DNA from: Isoetes taiwanensis
Taxonomy: Eukaryota > Streptophyta > Lycopodiopsida > Isoetales > Isoetaceae
DNA length: 64,000 bases
Reading direction: 5' to 3'
Assembly: GCA_021234155.1 (NCBI GenBank)
Contig: JAJEKV010000025.1
Coordinates: forward strand, 7,640,531-7,704,530
Shown: positions 22,263 through 35,289 of the stretch, piece after piece
Numbering within the stretch: the first letter of the stretch is position 1
How the letters are laid out: each line of letters starts with the position of its first letter
Translations under genes and position numbers: made by a program
The notes under the pieces: generated by a model
Database searches by the model: none
The model's input: only the letters and a program-made list of their open reading frames with translations
What the model was told of the DNA's origin: nothing

Positions 22263-22640
22263 GATTTGGAAGATTTGGAAGATGCAGTTGACTTCAAGCC
22301 ACAAAGAAACATAAATTTAGTGGCTGCTTCTATCAGTCAGGTTGGAGAAAAAATCCAAGCTGACTGTCCATCACAAACTTCTAAGAATGTGCATTTGAAA
22401 GATTTAGAACATGGAAGTGTCCCATTTGTAAGAGCTACAGGAGAGTCCAAACCACAAATAATCTCAGAAGCTGGTTCTACCAGTCCAAGTCGAAATGTCG
22501 CAGAAACCTCGGGGCTCAAAATGGCAAATCCGTCCAAGAAGGCGATATCCAAATTTAAGAATGCAAAATATCTTCAAGAATCGCCGGATCATGTTCATGC
22601 ATATGTATCAATGCTAGATTGTACCCAAGAGAAAATATAA
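22263..22640 (+). CDS. Candidate exon, unidentified hydrophilic protein
   Basis: Directly where the GC-rich repeat ends, a clean frame runs about 125 codons (LEDLEDAVDFKPQ...SMLDCTQEKI, then stop). Base composition changes sharply to a host-like ~43% GC, and the peptide is Ser, Lys and Glu-rich with no frameshifts. No start codon is visible before the repeat boundary, so it may be the last exon of a gene or the tail of a transposon protein cut by the array. I recognise no domain. Confidence 0.35.
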   Translation, partial: DLEDLEDAVDFKPQRNINLVAASISQVGEKIQADCPSQTSKNVHLKDLEHGSVPFVRATGESKPQIISEAGSTSPSRNVAETSGLKMANPSKKAISKFKNAKYLQESPDHVHAYVSMLDCTQEKI

Positions 22641-22795
22641 CAATGTACAAAACATAGGTTTATTGAACAAAAGATCACTTGAACAATTCAGCATACTCCT
22701 CCTGAGCTTGGCTTATGGTTTCTATCGTGAAGTCCTCCACTTGTCCATCCCCTTTGAACCATAGCTCCATGTCAAGTATGTCTGGCGTCAGCCAT

Positions 22796-22895
22796 GCATA
22801 CGTCGTTTTAAGACGTATAGACGTCGTTTAACGACGTTTAAAGGTCGTTTAACGACGTCTATAACGACGTTCACGGCTATAACGACGTCGTACGA
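22796..22895. repeat. Palindromic array beside CACTA element
   Basis: Copies of gacgtcgtttaacgacg and ataacgacgt fill 100 bp. It is the same motif version as at 16846. Confidence 0.7.
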
Positions 22896-24183
22896 AATTT
22901 GTTTTGTTTTCGTATGCTGAGATGCCATATATATTGCCCTATTAGTCCTCCAGCTTCTCCGCCTCCGCCCTCCGCCTCCCTCGCTCCGGGCCCTCCGGCT
23001 TCCTCCTCCTCCTCCTTCGCCGGAGCTCCTCACCTACATCTGCCATGGCCGCTTCTCCCCGATGCATGCCCGCTTTTGATGCCGCACCGCAGGGCCGCGG
23101 CAGGCTGCTGAGCACTGAACCGCCTCCGGCCCGAAGTGGCTAGAGCTAACCTAACCCAAGAAAGGCCTGAGTTCAAGCAAGCCATGACAAAGCCGCATGA
23201 TAGGGGCAAGAAAGACCTCGCCGCAGACATTGGGAGGCCGGAACCTTCCCTCAATATGTGCTCGAAAGTGCAAGAAGAAATGCATGGTGAGCTCGTTGTG
23301 CTTGGCCCGTATGCTAGAGGATAGGGGCCTTTGGGAAGGGAAACATTTGTCAAGCCCTACTTTCAAAAGTTGCACCGCACCAACCGTGGCATGCGGGAAG
23401 TGCTTGTACATGAATTCCTTGGGGAAAGACACACACCACGGGAGGGGCTTGGATTCCATGCTTCGGGAGGCTTGTTCCGACGGGTGGAGGAAATCACCGC
23501 CGAGCACCTTTCGAGCCTCATGAAAGTGGATCAATCGATGCTGATATATACCACTAGATGTGCACCGGCATCCACTTTGTTTTGTGTATTTGAATTGTGT
23601 ATGGGTTTTTATATGAATTTTGTATTTTGAAGGGAATACATATATGATTTTGTATATGAATCTTGCATTTTGAAGGGAATCTTCACATTTTATGATTAAT
23701 TAAACATAAAGCGTGTACTCAGTATGTAGAACTGCCTCGACGGGCTTGCAAGCCATAGGTCTATACTAGGATGCCAATTAACTTGGCATAAATGTCTATG
23801 ATAACTTCAAGTTGCAATACTAATGTTGCCTAATATGGTTTGTAGTATACACAAATTCGCATGCCAAAGTATTTTCTTATTCATATGTGGGAAGAAAATA
23901 TAATAATCATAATAAAGTAATGAAGGTTCAATCGATGGTAGTCTTCTATCATGACAATAGTCCGCCCCAACCCCCAACCTCCCTATTCGACCGCCATCTC
24001 TTCTTCACCTTCAAATATGCGTGGGGGAGCGAGCCTTACATGGAACTACTTAGTTTGGCTGATCTTGCAAAGGATCCGAACTAAGGTGACCTACAAAACC
24101 TCTATTACATTAGTTCCTTTGTTAATGACATATATAAATTTTATTGCATCCAAGTAAACATACTTGTTCACATTGCTCAACCC
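22896..24183. other. GC-rich leader-like stretch and spacer inside the CACTA element
   Basis: 22940-23110 is C-rich (tandem 'cctcc' and 'ccgcc') like a plant 5' untranslated region, followed by overlapping short open frames on both strands to about 23630, none of which I recognise. This could be a captured host gene fragment, as CACTA elements often carry. From 23640 to 24180 the DNA is AT-rich with no gene seen. Confidence 0.35.
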
Positions 24184-27149
24184 TCACGAGTGTGTCTTGA
24201 CCACGATACCGACGAAGTTGAATCTAGTGAATACAGGCTTTTCGGATCTTTTGCGTATCGTGGCATGAGCACCAATACACACAAGATCAAGCCATTCGGC
24301 ATCAAACAACATTGTTTTGAATGCACTACCGACATCAACCTCCATGATAGTCTTTATAGTACCAATCCATTCCAACATTGCCTCGATTGGGTTTGGGTCT
24401 CAGACTACCACCGTAAAAAGCGTACTAAACTTTCTTTGATATACCACAATCATAAGTGCGTTTGCCATGATCCACACTTTGTCGCCGAAAGTGAGCACCG
24501 TAAGACCATATTGATGCATATGAATTATACTACAAAGTAAAGGAACAAATGTTCAAAAATAACGAACTAAACTCGTGAATTATATGCTATTAAGTTGCAC
24601 TTACAAATAGTGACACGCCTTTAGCATATGCAAATTCTTTTTGCTAGAAACATGTTCGCCACGTTGCCTTGCCATCTCTAGTTGTTCGAGCAGCCATTTA
24701 TTGTTTATCTCACTTGGCGGGGATCCCTAGATGATCCGGAAGTGGTTGTTTGCATTCTTTTGTCGATAGCGTCTTCTCTCCTCATCTCTTTTTATTTTTT
24801 CTTCCTCGTATTTTTTTATCCATTTCTCCATGGGGTGGAGTTGTAGATGAGAAACTTATTGACTTTTGCCCTGCTCTTCTAGTGTGAACAATTTCTTCTC
24901 GGGTCTTCCTTCGGGAACTTCTCCAATTATAGTTGGAGTGTCTTCATCGGTCCATAATCGCGGAGCATTGGGGTGTAGATCGCCAAGAACTCGGTGACAT
25001 AGAATAATGACTCTCGTGCTAACCAACCCTCGGCCATGCAACCCCTCGCCTTGCCTTCCGACGTCTGAAGTCCTTGAGGACCTTCGTAAAGCGTTCTATA
25101 AAAAACATCCATCTAGGATTTGTTGTGCCCGCAAGCTCTACGTCCACTAAATGCACTAGTAAGTGAGTTTGTATGTCCGTAAAACTTGTTGGGAATTCTT
25201 TCTCTAGCATACAACATGCCTCAACGACCTTAGTTCGCATGTCCGTAATTTCATTTGCTGGTTTATCTCCTTCCTTGTAATCCATCTAAATATCATTTAA
25301 GAAAGAAAAAGTTAAGTGAGAGTTTAGCATCGAAAGTGTTTTCTAAACTGCATTTAACCCGAAAAAACTCGATAGGAGACATATTGCATGTAGTGGACCG
25401 TCGGCGAGACGACCCCTCAGAACAATAGGCATAACAAACTGCAACATCTTATGCCAATCATGAGATTTCAACCCAGTTAACTCCCCTTCGTTAGAGAAAC
25501 AATTATAACGAATGCATATATCCCGTTGAGTCTTTATTGCCTTGATCGCTTCTCGAACGGGTTTCATACATTTTCTAGGCACGATCCAATCCACTTGTGG
25601 CCTTATTCCTTCTTCGACATTTAACCATGCTTTAGATTTTGATCCAGCTTCTTGTAGATCTTCTCGTGCTGCATCTGTGTCCTTACGTCCGGTGACATGC
25701 TTCCAAATAGACGCCGAAACGTTTTTAAAGATGTGCATGGGATCAAGAAGATGATGGATCTTCAATTCTGTCCAATAGGGTAGAAGGAAGAAGGATGCTT
25801 TCCACTTCATTCCCTTAACCTTATTTCCTTCAAACCGCATCCCACATGTTACCCCAATCTCTCATTGTCAACCTTTTGGGAGGCTCTTCAGTGCAATGTT
25901 TTTCTCTTGGACCCACGTATCGAAGTCGATTTTCCATTGGCAGATATCTCTTGAAGTTTGCATAGACATTTTTGTGCAATGCCGTTGACCGGGCGAGAGT
26001 TCAACTGCTCAAACCCACACAAGTGACATGCCGCATATCCGCACACTTGGAGTCCGTAGAGTTCATACAAACCAGGCCAATCGCTCGTTGTCCACATTAA
26101 GATTGCTCTCAAGGTAAATCTTCGTTCAGCACGAAGTTCTCTTGAGACATCGTAAACTTCAATACCTTCACTCCACAATGTCAAAAGCTCATCAATAACT
26201 ATTTTCAGATATGGATCTAGACTTTCCGGCTTCTTCGGTCCTGGAACTAATAGTACTACCATTAAATGGCTAGTCTTCATGAGTAACCACGGTGGTAAAT
26301 TATAGTTGATCAACACTACCGCCAAGTTGACCACGCCGCCGCATTGATCCATAAGGATTAACACCATCCGTTGCCAACCCTAATCTGAGATTTCGTGGCT
26401 CTCTTCCAAATTCCGCCATGTTTCATCAATATGCTTCCATTGCTTGGTCACTAACCACGCTGAGTACATTGTCACTGACGATTAGCTGCACACCAACCCA
26501 TGAGTAAGCTAGAGATTCACATCGAAAACAATAGCCTTATGCGAGGGATCAATGGAAAGTAGCGAACCACCTTCATCGGGGACGGTCTTTCCCTTGGCAT
26601 CCGCCAGATTGTACCTAGAGGCACCACATTTAGGGCATGTTTCTGTTCTTGTAGATGTCATCCTGGATAATATACCATGCAATCATTTGGACAAGCGTGA
26701 ATCTTATGGTAGCCTAAACCAAAGAGTCGCCAATATATTTTTATTTCAGTGCGACTTTTGGGCATAGTGTTCCCTTGTGGGAGTATTTTCTTGCAATAAC
26801 CTGTATAAAACAGACCTTTACGATACATTCAACTACAAATTCAATAAGTCAAGTGATTGCAATTGTACTTACTCTAACAAAGCCGTAACAATCGCATTGC
26901 TCCATTTGAATTTGGCTTGAAGGTTTAATATCAATAAAGATGTCACAATCTAGATATGCTTGCACCTGGATATAATGCTTTATGCGCCTCCTCCAATAAA
27001 ACGTGATCTTCATGACCATCGTTAGGAGTATTTATATCATCATCTAGGTCGTTGTCAAGATTGGGCCAAATGCATCTAACATGTCGCCTTATGGGTTCCT
27101 CAACTTCCATGAAGTCAGCCCATAGGGGCATTGTCATCATCTTCATCAT
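24184..27149 (-). pseudogene. tnp2-type CACTA transposase (broken)
   Basis: Reading down the minus strand, an N-terminal piece at 27149-26943 has LLEEAHKALYPGA. A piece near 26640-26540 has KCGASRYNLADAKGK. Near 26400 comes RLGLATDGVNPYG. The core at 26367-25888 has INYNLPPWLLMK and LVPGPKKPESLDPYL. Next, 25840-25343 has LLDPMHIFKNVSASIWKHV. A DUF4218-like piece at 25285-25019 has FPTSFTDIQTHLLVHLVD and RWMFFIERF. Last is a DUF4216-like piece at 24378-24184. This order is the standard tnp2 protein, which cuts and pastes CACTA ends. Several stops and frame changes separate the pieces, beyond what introns would explain, so it looks dead. Confidence 0.88.
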
Positions 27150-29042
27150 CGTATTCCCTGTTCATCTTCATCATTGTACTCTTCATTATGTTGTGCCCAT
27201 GTTTGTACCATATCGCTCAATGTATTCTAATTCGCTATCCAATGACTTTTGATGTCGCCAATTCAAGACGCTTTGGATGTGGTCTTATATCCACTTGCCT
27301 ACCCCGCACGCCGATTAAACTAAATATATGCGTGATTGATACATACATTGAGAGCCCGTGTTTGTTAAATTTTAAGCATTTAATAACGAATTTAAATATA
27401 AAAATTTTATGTCATAATCAAAGCATATATTGAAGATATAATACACATTTATCTTCAATATGTGCAATCTCATTCCAAGAGAAGAAGAAGAAGAATTCAA
27501 GAAGAAGAAGAAAAATGGTGCATTCCGACAAAAAATTATATGAGTAATTTGAGTACATCATCAAAGGACCTCCTAGATTGGTTCACCAGATTCATATTCA
27601 ATGAACAATTCATCACCAATACACAAAGTTTTATAGCATAAACCATGATATATCTCCCACAATTTTACGGCTAAAAAATCTTCTTGGTCTTTGTTTGCCT
27701 CGACAAATTCACAATTGGTAGCTTCTGTGGATTCTCGATAGAGCTATTAATAAAAGCAAAGAAGGTTTCCATGCAAATCGAGGACGACCATCAATATATG
27801 TGAAGCTTTATGAAGTCACCGGGCTTGATATTGTTCGCATTTGAATTTAGGCCATAGATGAGCATGCGCCATCGATGTTTACTCAATTTATGCCAAGTGT
27901 CCGAAGTTATATTCGTGACCTACATATGGCATTAAAGGAACAACTCATACCATCTTTGACTTTCACACTAGTCATAATATATAATCCTGTGCCAGCACCG
28001 GGGACCACTATTTTTAATCATGTAACGCCTACCCCAATATGTAAATTGCTCCCCATAAATAATTGGCTTGCCTCTAGGCCATGCATTGAATTTCTTACGA
28101 TCTTTATCCAGAAGGGCTGGACCGAATGGACTAGTGAAGGTGGAAGATTATTTTCTTCGACATGATCTAGTACATTCCAATTTTGATGAACATTGTCATT
28201 CCCTCCAATCTTGGCAACGGCCATTGCACTCCACGAGTTCTATCAATGTAATGGGATACTCTTTGAGGAAGTTGATGGCTTTCTTTTTGTAGGGTTTTCT
28301 ATGAACGCATTCATAGTATCAACATCATCTACTTCCAATGACAACATAACCCCAAAAATCTATATACCGCTTCGAGCTCACTTCATTCTCAATTTCTTCC
28401 TAACAAAATACAAGCAAACTAAGTTAAGACATCGATTCAAGTACATGAGAGTAGTTGATTCGAAGTTCATAAGATTCGTATTATACCTCGCTGGAATACC
28501 CCACATGTGCGCCCCGAGAGCACCGGATTTGTTCCGCATTCACCATATTTCAACATGGTCGAGGACAGTTTTCTCATCCGCTTTATTTGTCCTTTGCACA
28601 TCTAACAATTGCAATATAACCGCCTCTGTCAATTGGTACAAAAAAAAAAAAAGTAACATCAAGATATAAAGTTAACTAATCATTCAAACATGTTTATGGT
28701 ACATACATCGGCGCATTCATTTCATGCACACCACCCCAAAATTCTAGGAAGACTAGGTCCACTGGGTCTAATTGGACTATTTGTGGCAATTGTTGGGGTA
28801 ACATTCTTGCGCAAGTCGCCATGTAACTTTTCTCAAAGCTTTCTCGTCTCACTTTACGCTCAAAATTCTTCCGACGTCATCCATGTTGTTTTTCTAGTAA
28901 ACAATAAAAAAATATTAATAAAAAACCATGTAATAATATAATAAATATAAATATCCATGTTTTTTTTTCATGATTTTATCAAATGTTTATTCTTAAGATT
29001 GATTCATACAACGCTTATGATATTTAGAAAGCATTTGATTGA

Positions 29043-29230
29043 AGGGTGCCCCGAACCCGATACATCTAGTCCTCTCCATTTGAAATGGAGTCCACGTAAA
29101 GACCTTTATATTCACGCAACCTTTCAAATCTTTTTGTAATCTATGAAGATTGAAACTTCGTTCGAGGTGCATAAACCCGATACATTTAGTCTTCTCCATT
29201 CGGGATGGAACCGACCAAGTACTTTGATCA
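29043..29230. repeat. Two-unit repeat near the CACTA element end
   Basis: 'aacccgatacatctagtcctctccatt' and a second copy at about 29175 match the pattern 'ggaacacctagtcttctccact...gccgacca' of the triple repeats at 5021 and 40451. This ties the three blocks to one transposon family. Confidence 0.6.
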
Positions 29231-29424
29231 TGCATCCCTCAAGTTTTTTAACATACTTTCAAGATTCAATCTTCTAATCTATTAGCATTTGGAGGTGTTT
29301 AACTCTAACACAAAGATTAAAGTAGAGATCTTACCTTTATGAAGACCCTAATGCAAAAAAAACCAAACAAACGAGTGAAAATAACAAGTAAATAACCCGA
29401 AAGGGCGGGTTCCCGCCATATTTG

Positions 29425-29605
29425 ACGCCGCTTATCGACGCCCGTGGTGACGCCGTTTAACGACGCCAGCCGACGTCGCCCCGACACCTAGGCATGCCAC
29501 ATCGCTGCGGCCGCCCGATGCCCCCTCATATGCCACGCCGATGATTATAACGCCGTTTAACGACGCCAATGATCATAACGCCGTTAAACGACTAACCGCG
29601 GATTG
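29425..29605. repeat. Palindromic array acgccgtttaacgacgcc
   Basis: Several copies of cgccgtttaacgacgcc occur between 29425 and 29605, separated by GC-rich spacers. This is probable subterminal DNA of the CACTA element. Confidence 0.65.
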
Positions 29606-30182
29606 TTTAACATAACAAAAACAACATACAATACAAATAACACAAATAAATAAAAATAACCGATTGTTCCCATTCATAAAATAAGCTTATACAACGACAA
29701 CACAAATAGATAAAAACTTATTGTTTCCATTCATAAAAAAAGCTTATACATTACTTATGTCCATCCCCGAGGATCGCGGATGTTTGATGCAACCATTTGC
29801 ATCATTATCCGCGCACCATTAATGTCGCTTTTCTTTGTTTGGCCTTGGGAGCTATTCTACCTACCGCCGCTCCCGCATGGAACGCCGATGTTAGTGCAAT
29901 CGAAGCTCTTTTCACTCATCTTTGCCACGATGGTGAAGGGAGGGTTCTCACGGGAGAAGTGGGGGTTGCCGGAGTTGTCTTCCCTTGAGGAGGAGGATTA
30001 CCGCTAGAAGGAACATATCGCCAAGGTGGTCTTCAAATCACGACCATTATAGCAAGATAGGGAAGAACACTCAAAAAATAAGAATAACAAAGAACTTTAC
30101 CGATGGATCCACTTATAACGTGGATGTAGGGTTAGGGTTAGGTTAGGTTTTTTATTTGGCAAAAAAAAAAAAAAATCCTTCG

Positions 30183-30560
30183 CGGTCACGCCGCTTAACG
30201 ACGCTTTAAGCCGACAAAGGTCTTGACACGCCAGTGCCAGCCTTTGGCAGCAATCTTCATGCCACGCAGCAGACGTGACACGCCGGGCCATGGTGCAGTA
30301 ACGCCGCTCAACGACGACGCCGGGCGCTGCCTTTGACACGCAGGCCGCCAGCCTTGGCAATCGCTTCCATTTCCACGCATGACGCTGGCCGACGACAAGC
30401 CGCTTTCTCGTGAAACGCCGCTGAACGACGCTTAGCCGACGCGGTTTGACACGCGAAGCTCGCCAAAGCAGCGCAGCATCTATGCCACGCAGTAAACCGG
30501 ACACGCCAGCTCCGATAACCGTCACGTTGAACCACGCCGAACGACGTCGTCGCCGCTCAT
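30183..30560. repeat. Palindromic array aacgccgctcaacgacg
   Basis: Four or five copies of (a)cgccgct(c/g/t)aacgacg are spread over 380 bp of GC-rich DNA, the same version as at 35690-36215. Overlapping minus-strand frames here are repeat artefacts. Confidence 0.65.
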
Positions 30561-31989
30561 GCTGAAGGAGAAGCGGGACACTTCGAATCGAGGACACCAA
30601 GAAAGAAAAGTTACCGGGATAAGTGGAAGCATGGGGCATTATTGGTGCAAAGAGTTTTCACCGTGGGTTGGGTGGATCTCCACCGCGGTCAAAACTAAAT
30701 CCCCACAATAAAGTAGCATTGAAATTTGCAACCAACAATCTAATACTTGGGTGCTCATGATTCACTTCGCTTGTTGGTCAAGCATCGTGTTTATATTTCT
30801 TCCTTTTCTTAGCCATGTTCCCATCTCATTTAAAGTAGTAAGGCTTCTTAGCCATGTTCCCATGCTCATTTAAAGTAGCAAGGCTTTGAGAGCCCCAAAA
30901 ATCATGCAATTCAGATCAAAGTTGTTGTGCCTAAACAATAGCATGAGCAATATATTTTTCATATTAGGGTATTTTGAATAGTAGCAAGTGCAATCTTGCC
31001 TTCTATATTGGGCTTACATAAATCAAAGCCGACGCTTTTACTTTTATTTGGGATCCATTCAAATAGAAGTTCCTCTTCTTAGACCAAATTGTAGATAGTT
31101 TTGAACATCAAGAGTGTGAGATCTTTTAATAATTGTTATGGAAAGTTTAAGAGCGTATATGAAGGTCCGCTTCATGCTTCAAAGGTATCGCTTCATGCAA
31201 ATGTGTACCGCCTTCTTGCAAGTGTTCTCGTCCCTCATATGCTACTTCTTTCTTACATTTGCAATCAAATAGAAGACAATTTTTTCCTTTTATGTTCCTT
31301 TGATCCCAAGAAAAAAGAGGATTCCACATTAACATTCTAGTGGCCAAAGTAACATTACATGTTAATCATCTGCAAAAAACATTAATAATAATTGCCAAGA
31401 ATCACCTGCAAAGATGATTCTATATCAGAGCTATTGATACCATATGCAAGAGGAGAATTAGTGATAGAATGCAACAAAGAGAATTTACCTTGTTAGAGTT
31501 GCAAGGTTCCGAAACTATATCCTATTGCAACTTCAATGCATTCATATTGCAACTTCAATGCATAAAAGTAACGGAAGAAAATACAAAACTCTTACATCAT
31601 AAAAAAAGGAGATGTTCAATTTTAAGTCTATAAACATGCTACATTTGAGACTCACCCTTTGCCATCTCTACACTTCATTTGCAAAAAATGTCAAGCAAAT
31701 GCAAAGCAACGGCAAATTTTATGGGAAAAACTCAGCCATAACTATAACCGCAAAAGAAGTAGCAAGCTTAATAAGAAAATTGTGCTCCATGAGAAAAATT
31801 ATGCTCCATTATAATAGTTTTTGCCATGAGAAAAGGATGCATGCCAGAATAGTGCCTTAGTTCCAAACTCAAGTCCCATCGAAGACATAATACGGCGCAT
31901 TATTTATTTGCTTTTGTTTTTTTTTTTTTTTGTTATTGAACTGCCTAGTCACCATCAATGCATTAACTTTGCTAACGAAAAAACAATGC
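30561..31989. other. AT-rich spacer, no gene recognised
   Basis: Contains a short local duplication ('cttcttagccatgttcccat' at 30808 and 30845). Only short uninformative frames are present. Confidence 0.5.
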
Positions 31990-33600
31990 TTTATAAGGCT
32001 TAATGGGTGGGTGGGGGTGGAAGGAAGGAAGGAAGGAAGAGACTTTTTAACGCCCACGAGCCCACCCGGGCTATGGGACCGTATCGAAACAAAGGGGCGG
32101 AAGCCCCACTGTAACCGCGGGCCGGGCCCAAGCAAAACCAATCAAAACATGGGGACGGTCTCCCCATAACAAAACATGGGGACAAAGCCCCTTATCACTC
32201 AAAACCCGTGGCTAGACTAAGATCGCCAGTGGATCGGGCTTGGCCATTGATCCCTAATGATAGCTCGACCGGGCCTCAGACATCGCCCATTTCTCGCCGC
32301 AGCGCCCCTCACGGACCCGCATAACCTCTTCCGCCCGGCAGAGTCAAGACCGAGTCAAATCTTCCTCGTGACCGAGAAGGTGGTCCCCTTCAAATGATTG
32401 CCATGTCGCAAGACGCACGTGCCGGAAAGAGCATTTTGAAAGCAAAACCAAGAGATGCGGGGCGGCCTGACGGCCGCCCCCCACCACAGACGAAAGGATG
32501 CCGTCGGCATGATGGATGTGCATCTCTTGAGCAAAAAAGAGGCCGCCTGCTTCGGGGTCAAATCACCCGCCTCCGCAAGGCCCACAATGCGCAGAGAAAG
32601 GGTTTGAGTGAGCCGCGGGCCGCATCAAAGACGGGAGCGGACCTCTCACCGATTGTGGGCTGCAAATCCCTCCGGAGGAGGCCAGGCGTATTATGGAGAT
32701 CGGTCACGTCATAGGCGTGCATCTCACTACGGGCCATGCATGGGAGGGCCCTCAGAGTCGCCGGGCCGGTGACCCACCACTGAACGGGCCGGCCGGCCCT
32801 ACGCATCGCGGCAAAGAATTTAGTAATCGATTCCAGCCTCGCCAAGAAGCAAATCGGGTATCGCCTTTGGTGAGAGTGGCAGCGGCACGACCGCGGTGGA
32901 TCCCATCAAGTACCCCCACGAGGCAAGCACTGAGCCGAAAGCATCAAGGATGTCCAAAGTCGCAGCCTAAAGAGGCATCGGACCGGTGGTGCCGTAAGAG
33001 GGCCTGGGCCCAACCGGATGGGGCTGTCCCGGGCGTAGGCGAATCGTGGGGTCATAGGGCCGGATCGGATCGCTCAGCAAACAACGAAATTCTTCCACGG
33101 GTCTCCCCGCCATACGCTTGATCCTACCGCCATGGCCGAGAACAAGGCAACGCTAAAGGGTGCCAAGGTTGGATCTGCCCCGGGCTGCCTAGAAGGTGCT
33201 TTTAGAATCTAATTTGGGGACTCGAAGCGTGCAGAGCACCTTTGGGCGCTTTGGGGTTTCGGGCTAGAGAGAGATTGTAAAACCCTAGAGAGAGAAAGCC
33301 GTAAAGGGCAAATCAAGGGGGTCTATGCAAGAGCAAGTTGAGGGCTGGCGTCGAGAGCAATAGTGGGACCCAAAACAGTCCAAAACAATTCAAAGCAATC
33401 CAAAACTTGGTACCTACGGCCGAACATGCCGTGGATGGAAATCTTATCGGACCAGCTCCACTCGATCTTGATGCTAACTCTCCGTACCTGAGTTACACCC
33501 AGCATGGCCTCAAGGGCTTCAGAGCTTAGGCTATCGTGGGAGGGTGGGTGGGTGGGTGTGTATTTGGTTGGGGGTGTGCCTTTAAAGAAAAATGGCATTC
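31990..33600. other. GC-rich island of unknown nature
   Basis: A ~1.6-kb GC-rich tract stands out from AT-rich flanks. It begins with 'gggtgggtgggggtgg' and GGAA repeats at ~32000 and ends with 'gggtgggtgggtgtg' near 33540. It includes repeated 'aaacatggggac' (32145 and 32170). Minus-strand frames such as 32845-32558 (MARLESITKFFAAMRRAG...) and plus-strand 32693-33121 overlap, and I cannot choose between them. It may be a non-autonomous element or a captured sequence. Confidence 0.4.
32558..32845 (-). CDS. Possible open frame in the GC-rich island
   Basis: This is ninety-five codons on the minus strand (LESITKFFAAMRRAG, PVQWWVTGPATLRALP) with a balanced amino-acid content. The plus strand is also open here, as is common in GC-rich DNA, so coding status is doubtful. 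No family is recognised. Confidence 0.2.
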   Translation of the reverse strand: MARLESITKFFAAMRRAGRPVQWWVTGPATLRALPCMARSEMHAYDVTDLHNTPGLLRRDLQPTIGERSAPVFDAARGSLKPFLCALWALRRRVI

Positions 33601-35289
33601 TTGATAATCAAAGTTCAACTTGGGTTTCCTTCAACCGATTGTGTCCATGATAACGCCCCTAAGAGTGATCCTATGAGTTGGTACCCTATGGATCCTAGAG
33701 GTATGTTTGAGGAACTTTTAGAGACGTAAAATGAGATTGTGCTTACAAGATACGCCACTCAAATGGTTTGCCACAATAACTATATATCTTTGAATGTGAA
33801 ATATACATGCACGTAAAGGCATTGGAAATAATACATTATAGAGGACCCGATGTAGACGTTAATTAGAATAATAAAGGGATGGGGATCTACCCAAAGATCT
33901 TGAAGAAAGAATGAGGAGAATTACCATTGTGCTCTTATATGATGCATAAAATAGGCATTGTAGAGGGGTTTCGTGAATCACAAATTTACTCTCTTCCATA
34001 GCTTTCCCTAATTCAATAAAATTACCGCCCATAATACCCCGACACAATCATAAGATGATTTACTTTACTGAAAAATGTACTTAGCAGAATTTCAGACTTG
34101 AAACATGCTAACAAAGCAAGAGGCGCACTACTATAAAAAGTTGCAAATAAAACCACATTGAACTATTCTTTGAAGGAGGTTTGCAAATTCAACACTTTAT
34201 GCCATCTTGCTAGATGTACCTTATACAGTAAGAAATAGAAAGGAGCAATAGCCATGTGCAACAATCGATCAAAACAATAAGCATCCAAACATGAAAAATA
34301 CCATGGCGCTAGAGAAAGAAAATATAAGATGAGTCCACTGCATTTCTTTGTCCATGGTTTCTTTATGGTAACTTCATTGTTTGAGCCAAAACAACAATCG
34401 GAACCTAAATGAAGGTAAAAGCAAGCAATCACCACGAAAAAGGTAGTGTAATTCCAAATTTAAATGTGACCAAGCAAAAATATTATCTTTATCCACAAAG
34501 CTTGACACATACCGCATTTTTTCCCTCGATAAAAAAAAATACTCTTCCATTTCGCCTGAGGCATCGAGCTTGGATTTTGGATGCAATATGAGCAATAAAA
34601 AAAACCTAAATATATAAACATACAATGAAGTATATAAACGAGAAAAACAAAAATATAAAACCACAAAAGATTCATTTAAATGGAGTGTACCTTCGCTTGT
34701 GCATGCATCGCGAAGATGCATCCGCTGCTTCGATATACCCGTATCATTTGTGTTTAGGTTTCAGATCGAAAAAAAAAAGGGCACTTGAGTCGAGCATTGT
34801 GAAGATCGTGACAACCCCAACGTAACAATGTAAATAATAGAACCCTCTTTTGGATTGTTTGAATCTTACAGAGCATATGCCTCTCAATTGCTTCCAAGGA
34901 AGTGGAAATAGGACCTAGAAAAGGGATGCAAAAACTAATTTACCTGAAGCTCCACCGGTTGGAAACTCTAGTTTCTCTTTATCCGACTCCAACAACAGAG
35001 CCCATCCGTAATAAACGCTTTAACTATAGAAGAAACGCTGTTTGCAACGAACCCGATGTCGTCCGGCCGTTGTCGCCGCCTCGCTGCCATGAAATAGAAG
35101 GCGACATGCATCCCGTGATATTTGGAAGGAGCAAACACATAGTGCGTAATAAAATATAAGAGGGACACCCGATGAAGCCGTGATTGAAGACGAATCACGC
35201 TTGTTCTACCACGGGTGCGAGGGCCGGATGTGCCGCCGGATGAAGTCGGCTCCAGTTCCCGCTCGCCATTTTGAAGCGTTGGTCAAAAC
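33601..35289. other. AT-rich spacer, no gene recognised
   Basis: Mostly AT-rich with A-runs. 'gcactactataaaaag' at 34128 resembles a CACTA terminus but no matching partner was found. Near 35040-35280 the DNA turns GC-rich as copy B begins. Confidence 0.4.

Larger units (their letters stand above)
22790..30560 (-). mobile_element. CACTA (En/Spm) transposon with broken tnp2
   Basis: Minus-strand tnp2 remnants sit between palindromic arrays at 22796-22895 and at 29425-29605 and 30183-30560. The motif differs between sides (gacgtcgtttaacgacg versus acgccgtttaacgacgcc versus aacgccgctcaacgacg), so two elements may be nested or fused. No clean CACTA/TAGTG terminal pair was found. Stretches 27150-29040 and 29610-30180 hold only short open pieces, which may be remnants of the element's second gene. 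Confidence 0.55.

Noticed and set aside
30125-30150. Telomere-like 'gtagggttagggttagg'
   Set aside because: Only two or three imperfect units inside a CACTA element; not a telomere or interstitial array.
33323-33598. Open frame at the right edge of the GC-rich island
   Set aside because: Short, low-complexity (TPPTKYTPTHPPS) and overlapped by an equal frame on the other strand.
34128-34143. CACTA terminus 'cactactataaaaag'
   Set aside because: No matching inverted partner or target duplication could be found, so it is not called as an end.
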